The position numbers and the translations under genes are program-made. Source: Chromera velia (taxonomy: Eukaryota; Sar; Chromeraceae). From it: a DNA stretch of 64,000 nt. Each line of letters starts with the position of its first letter. Within the stretch, counting starts at the first letter, position 1. Location: positions 45,239 to 109,238 of the forward strand of contig JAHBMJ010001472.1 of the NCBI GenBank assembly GCA_018398765.1. The letters are read 5' to 3'. Positions 23,136-34,561 of the stretch are shown here, piece after piece. The notes under the pieces were generated by a model. The model made no database searches and was not told the origin of the DNA. It saw nothing but the letters and a program-made list of their open reading frames with translations.

Positions 23136-26100
23136 TCAATCTTCGTAGTCGGCCGCTTCTTGCTGGTTCTCCATCTTCTTCAGTTCTGCAAGCAAAACAG
23201 ACAGACAGAAGGAAAGGGGGGGGAGAGAGAGGGGGGAATGCGCGGTCAAATCTGTCGTGCAAAAACAAAAAACACAAAAGACTTACGCTCAGGCGCAGAT
23301 CTCAAAATCCACCTGCGTGCGTGCCTGCCTGCCTGCCTCCTTTCGTGTCAGTCAGTGTCAGGTTCTTTCAATTGGCTTTTTGCTTTTCTCATACGGTCAA
23401 CACGAAAGGGACAACAAGATAGAAGGCGCATGTTGTTTGATGTATAAAACAAAAATACAGAAAGAAGAGAGGCAATGAAGCCGAAGACCCGACTGACCGT
23501 CGCGGCTGAGCATAGACAGCTGGAGGTGGTAGCTTGCCTGTCCGCCATGGGGATTGGGTGTGTGTGCGTAGGCAATGGGGGAACCTAAAGTCAGAGGGCT
23601 ACCCCCCCATTGCTGTTGCTGCTGCATCTGCTGCTGATGGGTCACGGGGGTCTGCTGCTGTTGCGGCGTCGCAAATGGGGCATCGTAGGGCGGCGGCGCC
23701 CCCCCAGGCACAGGCGTTCCAGCCAAGTCTCCCGGACCTGGACTGAAGAACGCGGGTCCTGTCGGGATCATGGGAGAGAGGGAGAACTGCAGTGCCTCGG
23801 CCGCGCAGTTGCTCGGGTGGGCTCCGTGAGGAAAGGGGGAAGGGGCCCCGGAAAAGGGCTGCATGGTCGACGCCCCCCCATGCATTCCTGCTGCGAATGC
23901 CGCGTGCCCGATCCCCCCTCCGTGATGATGCGGCGCCACCGGGCCCGTTCCGGGTCCACCTGCATGGGGCATGGCGGGCAGTGGTGTGCCCCCGGAGGGC
24001 ACCATTGGGCCTCCTGCGTTGGGGGGGGGGTGCATGGGTCCGCCTGCCCCCATGTTTCTCAGGCCTTGCATCATCGGTGGCTGGGGTGTGGGGGCAAATG
24101 CGGGTGGAGCGCCGGGGAGGGGGCTGCACGCGTCGACACCTGCTGCGGGGTGTGCGAGCACCTGGGTGAGAGGTGTGTCTGCCTGCTGGCCGTCTCCAGG
24201 CCTCGGCATTCCCCCTCCTGTGCCTCCCATCATATCATGAGGCCCCGACTGCATATCGACTGCCGGCCAGGGGGAGGGCCACTGCCCTCCTCCCCTCTGC
24301 ATATCCATGGAGTTGTTGAATGCAAAGTGCCCGATGCTAATGGGGGAACCTGCCCCAAAGCCACCCCCGTTGGTAAACGCGCTGCCGGGTCTGACGACTG
24401 TGGGGGAGTTGATCACCTGCATGGCGGACATCCAGGGAAGGGGGGACCCGCCAGTAGGGGGGCCGCCGGGGCCCCCTGGTCCTCCTGCTGCGAACATAGA
24501 GGCATCCTCTGGACCCCCTGGGGAGGCAAGGGGGTGCTGTCCCCCCATGCCCATCGGGAGAGAGTGCAAGCCAGCAGAGCCGGGGGGGGGGCCGTTGATG
24601 TCGTTGGAGACGTTCCGGGGGGGTCCGAGGGTTCTCTGGATAGATGTGGGGGGGGGCAGGACGGTAGGTCTTTGGCCTTGGACGGGAGGGGGGGAGACTT
24701 TTGGAATGGTCTGGGGCTCGGGGGAAAAGCCCGGCATACTCGGGGGGAAGTTCATTCCGGGGGGGGGCATCATGTCATCGCCCCCTCCTTCTCTTTGCTG
24801 AATGTGAGGGGGGACGGCAATGGGGGAGTATAGGTTCTCGGGAGGTCCTCCCGGGAAGGCATGGGGATGCATAGGAGGAAGGGGGGGAGGGGCAGCTCCT
24901 CCGTTCTGCTGCTGCATTTGCTGTCTGTGAAGTGGTGCCTGCTGATGATGAGGCATTTGCTGCTGCTGGTGGGGTTGCATGTTCGAGGCCTGGGGGGCGG
25001 GGACGGGTTGAGGGGGCCCCGGCATGACGGCAGGGCCCAGGAAGGGTCCCTGGGCCATCTGCTCGGTTGGAGGGGCTGCCCCCGGAATTGTAGATGTGCT
25101 CCGAAGAGCGGGGGGTCGGGCGAGAGACTTCAGCCTGCTCCCACCACCGTTAGGCCTCGGGGGAATACCAGACGACGACCCGGCCTCTCCTGGTGAAGGC
25201 ACGCCTTCCCCCACTCTCCCGGGTTGCTCAGGTCCTGTGGGGGGAGGAACAGTAGCACCAGCCTGTGCCTGTGCCTGTGCCTGTCCACTGTTGCTGGGTG
25301 AGGAGGAGGACAAGTGAGTGGCTGTCTGGACAGGGCGCTTGGCCAGGTGTGCGGAGGATGCAGGTGTGAGGGGTCCTGGTGAGTTGATGGTCGAGGGCGG
25401 GTTTCTGGACCCACTCTCTCCATCCACACCCTCAAATGAGCCTCCACTTCGCTGGAGACTCTGGTCAGCTGCAGTGCTGCCCGTTCCACGCTCACGGCCG
25501 ACATCGACGCCCTGAAGTCCCCCGTGCCCCACGTGCAAACTTCGGTCTTTCCTGCTTCCACTGGAGGGGGGCACCATCTGAACAGAAAGATGACGCAGAT
25601 CGGGAGTGGATCCGCATGTGGAGGGCATCGTGGAACGAAGCCCGCCTCTCTGCTCTGCATGTATGTCGCCTGCTGAGGGCTCACCCGGCCACTCTCCCTG
25701 TCGCCTCCCTCCATCCCTGTCCTTCCTGCTGCCTGAGGGACCGCCTCGGCCCTGACCCTCCCCTCCCAGGGGCGGCCTCTGCTGCAGGAAGCTGTTGCTG
25801 CTTTGATCTGATGTAGATTGACGCGCCATGTCATCAGCAGAGAGCGAGTGAGGGACCCTCAACTGTTGCACGTGAGTGCCAGAGGGGGGTGCAATCCCGC
25901 CACCGTCACAGGGGGGTCCCATACCCCCATGCATGTTGGGGACGGAGGGGAACACACGCCCACTTCTGCTCAGACCACCCCCCTGAGACCCCGGGGGCAC
26001 ATCGCCCCACGCGTCTACACCGTCACGGGACGGGGGGGGCATGCCAATGGGACCAGAGAAGGACCTGTCACGTCCTGCAGAAGACCCACAGACACCATAG

Positions 26101-28737
26101 ACCGAGTCGGAATGGGTTGAAGCAGCCGGATAAGGGGGGTACTGCATGCCTCCCTTGCCTCTGTTTCCAAACTTCTCCGAGGGCCCCCCGAGGATAGGTG
26201 CATCTGCACCTGTTGCGTCTGCAGGAGGGGGAAACTCGTCGTTAAAGGGATGGGGGGGGAAGGGCCTACGCACACCTCCACCTCCTCCCTCGATCGTCTG
26301 CTTGCGCAGTTCGGATGGGTTGTTGTTACCGTTATTGTTCATGGCTCTGTGAAGCGCATTCTCGTCAGTACTCATCGCACGTTGGAGACGGGCCCCGGCA
26401 GACCCCGGAGGGGGGCGGTGGGGGCCATCGAATGCCATCAGATGTGTGGGTCTCGGGGGCGTCATTTGCATGGAGTTCCCCCCCGAAGGCATCGGGGGCC
26501 CCGGCTGGACCCCCGGGGGCCCACGCATGGGCATGCCATTGGGAGGGGGATGGGGTCCAACCGCAGAGGAGGCCGCAGAGACCGCAGCAGAGGAAGGACG
26601 AGTCTGAAACTGCGCCCCCGGACCCCTGGCTGTAGTCACAGCAGAAGACGATGCCCCATTCGGACCTCCCCCCATCACCCCCATGAATGCACCCGCTGTC
26701 CCGATCTGGTTCTGCGGCTGCTGCTGCTTCCCCTGTCCTCCTGGCTGTGCAGGCTGGGGGGCCTGCCCGTTGGAGGAGGAGGAGGAGGAGGACTTGGAAC
26801 CAGAACTGCAGGCAGGCAGGGAGGGAGGGGGGGAGGGAGGCAGGCAGGGAGGCAGGAGAGTAAAAAGAAGGGAGGGATCAGGATGAAAACAGAAAGGAAT
26901 AGAGCCATGCACACGCATGCAGAGATAGAGAGGGGGGACAAAGAGACAATGTCTTTCTGACTGCTTGCTTCATGCAGCTACTCGAGTGCGAATGGAGAAA
27001 GACAGGGACCGCTACGAGAGAGACAGAAAGATCGGTTTAAGACCGAATTTTGCACACAGACACGCATGTACGGAGGGCAGAAGAAGAGAGACGGGAGGGG
27101 AGTGTGGCCGCCTCATCACCCCACACACACTCCCTGACTCCCTCCTTCACTCCCTCCCTCCCTCCCTCTTCCACCGCTACCTTCCCCACCTGACTGACGG
27201 TTTATCTCGCAGCTCCTCGAGGCCGTGAGCATGACGGCATGAGTCCCCCTGGGGGCATCTACCCAAGTTCCAGAAACGACAGATGGCAGTCTGAAGGAAG
27301 CAGAGGCACACACAGGTACACACACACACACACACACACACAGAGACACACACGCACGCGCACAGACAGAGAGGTCTGTACAGTCACATGTGCGCACATC
27401 TCTCTGCCCCGCCTTAAATTGCCTTCTTCTCTTCTTTCTGCCCTTGGTGAGGCAGCGAGGCAGACATCCTCTCTATGCGCGCCTCTCTCCAAGACGCACG
27501 CACGAAAGCACTCACTCACTTTCTGAACCGGACCCTACAGTCACCCATCAGTTGTCGAGCGTTGAGTGATCTATCTGAAGCTGAAGGCACGTCAAGTCCC
27601 TTCCTTCCCCTCGTCATCCCTACGTCAAAAGGCAGACGTGACGGCCGTAAGAGAGAGAGAGAGTATCGAATGCCCAAACGCCGGATGACCGCCCTGCCCT
27701 CATTTTCCTCGGAAGGAAAGTTACCCCCCCCTCTCCTTTGTGGTTCACATCAGCCTTTCTTCTTGTCAACCGCAATCAGCTGTTAATATGGTCCGTGCAG
27801 ACGCATCATTCACCCACCCCCTGAGACACCAATCCTCTCTGAATCCCACTCACACACTCACTTTGTAGTAATCATCGGTCGCACGGAGCTCTTCCGGTCC
27901 GTGTGCAAAGTTGCACTGATCGGAGGACAGGTCGCACATGCCCTGCAAGGAACAGAAAGAAAAGCGGAGCAACCGAGGCAAGAGAAGTAAGCCAAAACCA
28001 TGATGATAAGGTTCTCAGACCACGCACGCAAAAAAAAAACGCTTTCTTTCATTGTCGCCATCGGTCATCCCCCCAATCTGTTGCCCCACCCACCCATACC
28101 GCGGGCCCACCCAGAATACTTCCATGCTGATTCAACATTCCAAGCTCCTGAGAGTAGAACTGGCTTTCCTTGTCTCGTCATGCAGCTACCCCTTCAACGC
28201 GCAAACAGACCTTTTGGAATTCCACACAAAGTCTGGTCTTCTTCAGAGAGACGGGGTTTCGAACCAGCTGGTCTGCTGTGTGGGCGTACGTGCACGCGTC
28301 CCCTCTCCAGCAGGTGCCCTTCGCAAGCCAGGGGCACATCTTAATCCTGCAGCAGGAGAAAGAAAAAGGGCGAGCCCACTTTGAGGGGGAAAGAACTGAA
28401 CGGGTGTCTCCAAAAGAATGTAGGAAGAAGTCAGCTGTGCGGAGAGCCTCTTACTCTTCCTGCTCCGGAGAAAGGAGTCAACAAAAGAGAGCACCACACG
28501 ACGACACATAATGCGCAGGCATCTTATCGTGCGAGCAAACCAACTTGCATGCATGCCCGCGCAAGTGCATCCCTACCTGAAGAATTGGGACTGGTGCGCC
28601 CTGGACTGCTTCTGGTGCGCTTGAGGGTCATGACCCCCCACAGCGAAGCCCCCTGCTCCCTCCGGCTCGGCAGCGAGGCCACCGGGGACGCCAACCATGA
28701 GGTCTCTCTCTCTCGGGACGACTCGTACTGCTGCCAT
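23136..28737 (-). CDS. Triple CCCH zinc-finger, Pro/Gly/Gln-rich RNA-binding protein
   Basis: Six exons: 28737-28577, 28346-28211, 27942-27862, 27290-27190, 26805-23498 and 23185-23136. Every junction is GT-AG and in phase, giving 1278 residues. Three CCCH fingers are contiguous: C58-x7-C66-x5-C72-x3-H76, C94-x7-C102-x6-C109-x3-H113 and C130-x7-C138-x5-C144-x3-H148. Each lies in the tandem context typical of alveolate CCCH proteins (CNFAHGPEELRATDDYYK, CRHAHGLEELR). Finger 2 is split by an intron. From residue about 160 onward the protein is low-complexity, rich in P, G, Q, M and S; the last six-nucleotide-phase join yields a short charged tail ending EAADYED. Such fingers bind single-stranded RNA, so a role in mRNA stability or translation is likely. 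The disordered tail resembles condensate-forming proteins (inference). The start ATG precedes a 54-residue leader with no targeting signal. Confidence 0.88.
27318..27350. repeat. (CA)n in CCCH gene intron 3
   Basis: A simple CA array within the intron between the second- and third-finger exons. On the gene strand it becomes GT-rich sequence just upstream of the acceptor CTTCCTTCAG. Confidence 0.8.
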
Positions 28738-29707
28738 CACCTTCCTTGCTTGCTACCTGAGAAGGTAGAGAGATGACACTTACAGATCACCAACTTTCTT
28801 CAACAACTTCCCTTCTTCAGCAGATGCCGAAGAAGACCCTTTGACAAAAAGTTTGTCCTGCAAATCTTACGAGAAAGGCACACTGACGTATGGAAGATTT
28901 GGCAGAGCCTCTCTGCCAGCAAGCTTCCTGACAAAGGAAACGAACAAACAAAAACACGCACAGACAGAATGAAAAGCGAAGACCTTGCACAATCTCGCTC
29001 CGTGAAGGTTTTCGCTGGACAAAAGGTTACCGGCGGACAGACACAGGCCAGATGACGAGTATTTACATGTTCATTTCACTTGGTGACACTGATCGGTCTG
29101 AGAGCTCTCTGACCTGAAGCTCCGCGACTTCTGTGACAGTCCTAAAGGAAGGAGACTGCAGATGACTGCAGTGACTTAATTTTTTGTCGTCACCGCGCGA
29201 AAAGGGGTCAGGACTCTGAATGGGTCACGTTGAGTGAGATAATTAAACTCATGCAGACTAGGGGGGATTCGAGGCACTTGTAAATGTGCCTGTCTATGTG
29301 TGTGTTCGAGTTCCGCGGACGGCACGCGCGAGAAAAATGCCCGCTTAATTCATGCATGCATGCAGTTCGATCCTTTCCAGCTTTTCAGTCACCGCGTGGT
29401 CCGCGTCGGCAGCAGATGTCATTTTCTCGTCCGTCAGTTTTCTGGGGCCTCAAATTCAAAATTTGGCGCGCTCCGCACACTTTCTGGGCCTGGTCGAGCT
29501 ATGCCGAGCTGAGTCTGCTGCATGGTGGGAGACGGACTGGTTTAAAGTGTTGTTTAAATTCATCTTGCTAATACTTGCTAAAGATCAAGAGCTCAAACGT
29601 TACTTTGTGTTTACCAGCGAATACGAGACACCGACAGATGACATGATGCTGCCTCGATGTGTAATGCAGAATTTTCCCACAATTTCTGTAAAAGATGTGA
29701 TCACTCA
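28738..29707. promoter_or_regulatory. Divergent spacer between CCCH and Der genes
   Basis: Head-to-head spacer of 970 bases. It contains a TGCATGCATGCA run at 29353-29364, about 345 bases upstream of the Der ATG. Small frames here (for example 29284-29571) show no family features. No TATA word stands close to either start. A shared promoter is inferred from geometry. Confidence 0.4.
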
Positions 29708-30191
29708 ATGAGTCTGTTCAAGTGCCGTCTCCTCACAGCGTCTCTGCAGAAGCTTGCAAGGCGGGAGATGGGAGTTGACCCTTTCTTGCATCCCCGGATA
29801 CATGGGGCCTCTTCCTCGCTCTGTGTGCATCGGCGCTCGTTTGCGCTTGTGGTCCCTGCCAGTCGATCTTCTCGAGACGGGACGCCCAAGGGAGCCTTGG
29901 CATTCAGGAAAGCAGAAGTAGGTCAGTCAGTCAGACAGTCTGCTTATCGTAGTTGATCAGACTGACTTCCTTCAAGTGCCGAAAAGCCACAACCAGTGTT
30001 TTTTCTTATTTTCCACCAGTTGAATGGCCACTCGTGTTCTAGTTGACTCTCGATCCCTCCCACACGCACAGTGTCCTTTCTTGAGCCCCTTCTGAACGAT
30101 CTTGTGTTCCGTCTACGCAGATTTCCTCTCACGTGTGGGATATCGCTTATTGTCAATACATGTATATATATGTATATATATATATATATGT

Positions 30192-30267
<76 letters not shown>

Positions 30268-33200
30268 ATTACACATCGTCCCTAAGACCACCACTACATC
30301 TTTTTATCAGTCACTGTCTCTGTTTCCCCGGAGTGGCTCTCCGTCGACTGTGCACTGACGCCTTTCAGCGACCCACTTTGCCTGTGTGTGTCTCTGTGAG
30401 AAAGAAGGCTGACAAGTGCACCTGTGGTCCATTCCCTCAACTTCTCCTGAGAATTTCTTGTTCCCTCAGGGGTTGAAAGGATCATTTGTTGTCTTCGTGA
30501 ATGAATAAAAACAAGAAAGAAAGGTCTTCGTTCTTTTTGCTTACCTCTTCGTTTTTTTCGCTTACCTTTAAGAAATCCTGCCCCGCCAAGTTGGCCACCC
30601 TCGCAACGTGCACGCATCCCTCGTGAGAGTGCATGCAGGACCCCCCCATCCCCGTTGCCATCGTGGGCCGAGCTAACGTGGGCAAGTCGACTCTGTTCAA
30701 CCGCCTGGTCGCACTGCCGGGAAGCAGAAACAACACGAGGCATAGGAGAGCTATCGTCTCAAACATCGCGGGGACAACAAGGTCGGTCCTCTCTTTTGTT
30801 CAGTCAAGCAAAAAAACAGAGACAATGCCTCTGTATTTCGGGGGGGGGGAAGATTATCTTGTTTCCATGCGCTGACTCTCACTCCCTCACTGTGAGTTGG
30901 CGCTTTCCCTTCATCTGACTGTGCAGGAATCGCAAGGAGGCCGTGACCCGATTTGGAGGTATGACGTTGAAGATGATCGACACGGGGGGCGTGGAGGGGG
31001 AAGAGGCAACCTCAGCGTGCGGTCTGCTGCAGGCAATGCGGAAACAGGTGCGTCCTGAACTCTTTCTTCGTCTGTGGATCTGCTTCTTGCAAATGCTCGT
31101 GCTTGTGTACATGTGCCCGAGTGTCTGTGTTTCCGAGGGGAGAAGGACGGCTGTGCAGATTTTTTGAACGAACGGTCGATGCAGTCTGTGTTCGCCAAAG
31201 TCCCTTGTCTCTTTGTGTCCTGCTTACTTTCTTCTTCGTGTCCCTTCTTTGTTGCTTGCTGAAGGTTCTCTCTGCCCTGGAGGAGTCGGAGGCCGTCTTG
31301 TTCCTCATAGACGCCCGTGCCTCCGTGACGGCTCTGGACGAACTTATCGCACGGATGCTGGTGTCGGGGTCTCTGCATGTGAAGAAACGGAGAACCAATG
31401 AAGCGGTTAGTCTCTGACTGTGACGGGCTCGGGCAGGAAGGTGGTCTAGGTGACAGTGGTGCGGCGCTCTGCCACGTGCCTTTGGGAGGGACTTCCGGAC
31501 TTTGTTTCCGTCGTTTTGCTCCTTTTGATGGCTTGGGAGTCCTCCCCGTCTTGCAGACTGTATGTGTCCCTGCCTCCCGTTTGCGTAGAGGCTCTACGTG
31601 TGGGTAGAGAGAGGAGGTGCAGTCATCCGCTTCTGTGTGCGTCTGCAGAGAGACATGGGGCAGAATGCGATTTTGGAAGTTCACTCTCTTGTATCATTAG
31701 TCAATCCCTTCTGCTGTCTGTTGCTGACAAGATCGCACTGATTCTTTTCTCTCTTGTTTCTTCCTTCCTTTTTGTTCTTCTCTACTTCTCCTTTCTTTTG
31801 CTGTGCACGCAGGGAGACGAGGAATTTGAGGACGTTCCCGTGATTCTTGTTGCCAACAAGGCCGAGGGCGCGTTCATGGGTGACCTGATGAATGAGGTGT
31901 ACAGGCTGAACCTGGGAGACCCCGTGCTGGTCTCTGCAGAGAGGAACTTCGGGCTCGATGACCTCTACGATCGCCTGGCCATGGAAGTGGGACACCTGCA
32001 GGTGGGTTGGGGGGGGCACTGGGGGGTGGGAGACATTGAGAGTGGGTCTCGGTTGCTTCTTTGTGTGGTTTTTGAAGGGGTCTTGGGGGGGGTGAAGAGA
32101 GCTTGAGTTGGATTATTCGTGAAAAGATGAGAGACTGGTAGGAAAGAGGCAAGCAGGCAAGGCAGAAAGAAATATGAGAGAGGAACGATCGGATTGGATT
32201 CTGCTTGTTTGTCTCTGTTGGTTTCATCTTCATCTATGTCTCTGTCATCTTACCTTTGTGCAGAACGGCCTCTTCCACGATGCTCAAGAGTCAGATGCAG
32301 AAGCGTCGGAATCTTCAGACGAAAGCGATATGGAAGAGCTGGGAGACGGAGACGGACACGGTCACATGGCTCTGGAGGCTTCTAGTGGAGGTTTGAGTCA
32401 TGCGCCAGGCTGGCTCTTGGAGACGGGAAGAGAAGGGGCGAGGCACTCAGGAAGGACTTCTGAATTTCTTTTGGAAGCTCCACGAGAGGAAGAAGAAGAA
32501 GGGAGCGAGAAGGGAAGTGCATCTGAAGATGATGAACTCGAGACGGTGCGCAAGTGACTTTTGGTCCAAGTTGCTCACAGTCTCTCTCTCCACATTATCT
32601 CAACACACGGTTCTGGCTGCATTCCGTTTTCATGTATTCCTTTTCTCATCTCGGTGGTCCAGCTGTTAAGTTGTCCCCCCATCCCTTCCCTGTAGGTGTC
32701 AGAACTGTTGCTGACCGCTTCTTCGATGGGGGGTCTGAAATCCACACATCCTTACTCATCTGTTTTCGTTCCGCCCTGCTCATCCCCCCTTTTTCACACT
32801 GAGGAACTTCATCTTCCACTCTTGTGTGGAATCACAAAAGTCCCCCGGTGTGGTGTGTTACTTTCTTTCTTTCGAGATCCTTCCGGAGGATCCATCTTTC
32901 CTCTTTCTCCTTCCTTGCAGATTGTGCACGCGACTCAACGTCTACACGCACCCGTACCGACTGCTCGGACAGTCGACTGGCTGCGATCCAAGGCCAAGCA
33001 CGTTGGCCTCCCTGCACCTCAGAGCGCAGAACAGTATCTTCACTGGCTCGCTACCGGATCGGCTCATTTGCCGTCAGACCGTGCAGAGAGTGAAGGAGAA
33101 GGGGAGGAGGGGATGACGGAGGCAGATGAGTTATGGGAGGCAGATGCAGGTGCAGAGGGACGAAAGCGGTTCTTAGAATACGAACAGAGTGGAGCTGCAC

Positions 33201-34528
33201 ACCCACAACACTTGCAGTGGATGACGGGGGCGTGTGAGGCTGGACTGAATAGGCCGCCATCGTCAGCGTTCCTCTCGATGCCATTTGCAACACCGCCGCG
33301 TTTAGGTAGAGAAGACGAATGGGCGGAGGCGGAAGGAGAGGAGGCTGCAGCAACGTCGCCGTTCTCTTCTTCTTCTTCTTCTGCAAACTCTATGGAATTC
33401 TTGTCGCGACATGGTGCTGAAAGTTCTTCCGTTTCTCTGGTCCCTTCGTCGTCTGGTTTTGCATCTGAGTGGGGTCACTTCTCCAGGGGATGGGACGAGC
33501 GGGTCCTTCGAATGATGAGAGAACCCAGGATTCTCCCTGTCAGTCGGTAAGAGTGGGGGAGTTGTTGGGTTGAATGAAGAGAGGGACAGATAAAGTGGAT
33601 GGTTGCGTCAGAACAAGAGGGAACGGAGGCAAAGGATTTCTGTTTGCCTGTTGTCTCCCCTTCCTCTTATGCGAACTCTCAGCCGACGTCTTCAATTTGT
33701 TTCCGTCCTCAACTTTTGGCTCCTTGTGCTGCTAACTGAGGTCGTGCATACTCCCTTCTTAAGAATTCTTTAGTGAAAGCGAAGGGAAAAGCAAGCTAGT
33801 AAAAAAGCCACGACTACCGTCTGTCTCTATGATAGCGTCTGTTTTTGTCTGCGTCTTCCTTCCCTCTCCTTCCCTGCCTGCCTTCCTTTCCCCCTCCCCC
33901 TTCAGAAAAACGCTCCCCTCCCTTCCGTCGACTCCCCCTCCGAGGAACTGCGGGAAGAGGAGGCTGCCCTGCTGGCAGGAGACGAGGAGGCAATCTACGA
34001 GCACGAACACAAGGGGTGGATGTCAAGAAGAGTCAGCGGTCTGAAGACGAGGGAACAACGGGCCTTCGTTCTTTCGAAAAGGTCAGTCAGTCAGCTGAGG
34101 AAGAACAAGAAGAAGAAGAAGAAGACGTACTGTGCTTGCTGTTCCCTGCATGTTGTGTCATCTCGATCGGCCTTTCATTTCCTTTTGCGACCGTCCCTTT
34201 CTCCTATTCTCTCTCTCTCACATACACGCGTGCACTCTTATTGCATCCCCCAAACTCCCACCACTCGAAAGAGATCCCCCCCCCACTTTCCCTAGCAGAG
34301 AGTGCGATCTGACTTCGTCCGCTAACTGCATGTAAGCGTGCAGGCAGCGAGTGATGTTCGACAAAGAGGTGAACATCAGTTTCATAGGGCAGCCCAACAG
34401 CGGGAAATCCTCCCTCGTCAATGCGCTCCTCCATTCAGAGCGGTCAGACTGTAAAACAAAAACAGACGGGGGGGTGGATGGATAGATAAGCAGATTGATC
34501 GATACATGGAGAGTGCGCGCAAGAGAAG

Positions 34529-34561
<33 letters not shown>

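Noticed and set aside
23610-24833. 407-codon plus-strand frame
   Set aside because: It is antisense to the CCCH gene's giant exon; its Gly/Arg/Cys-rich, domain-free translation is what the complement of Pro/Gly codons gives.
30911-31684. 257-codon minus-strand frame
   Set aside because: It is antisense to Der exons 3 and 4, which rebuild the DTGG motif and flanking G domain.
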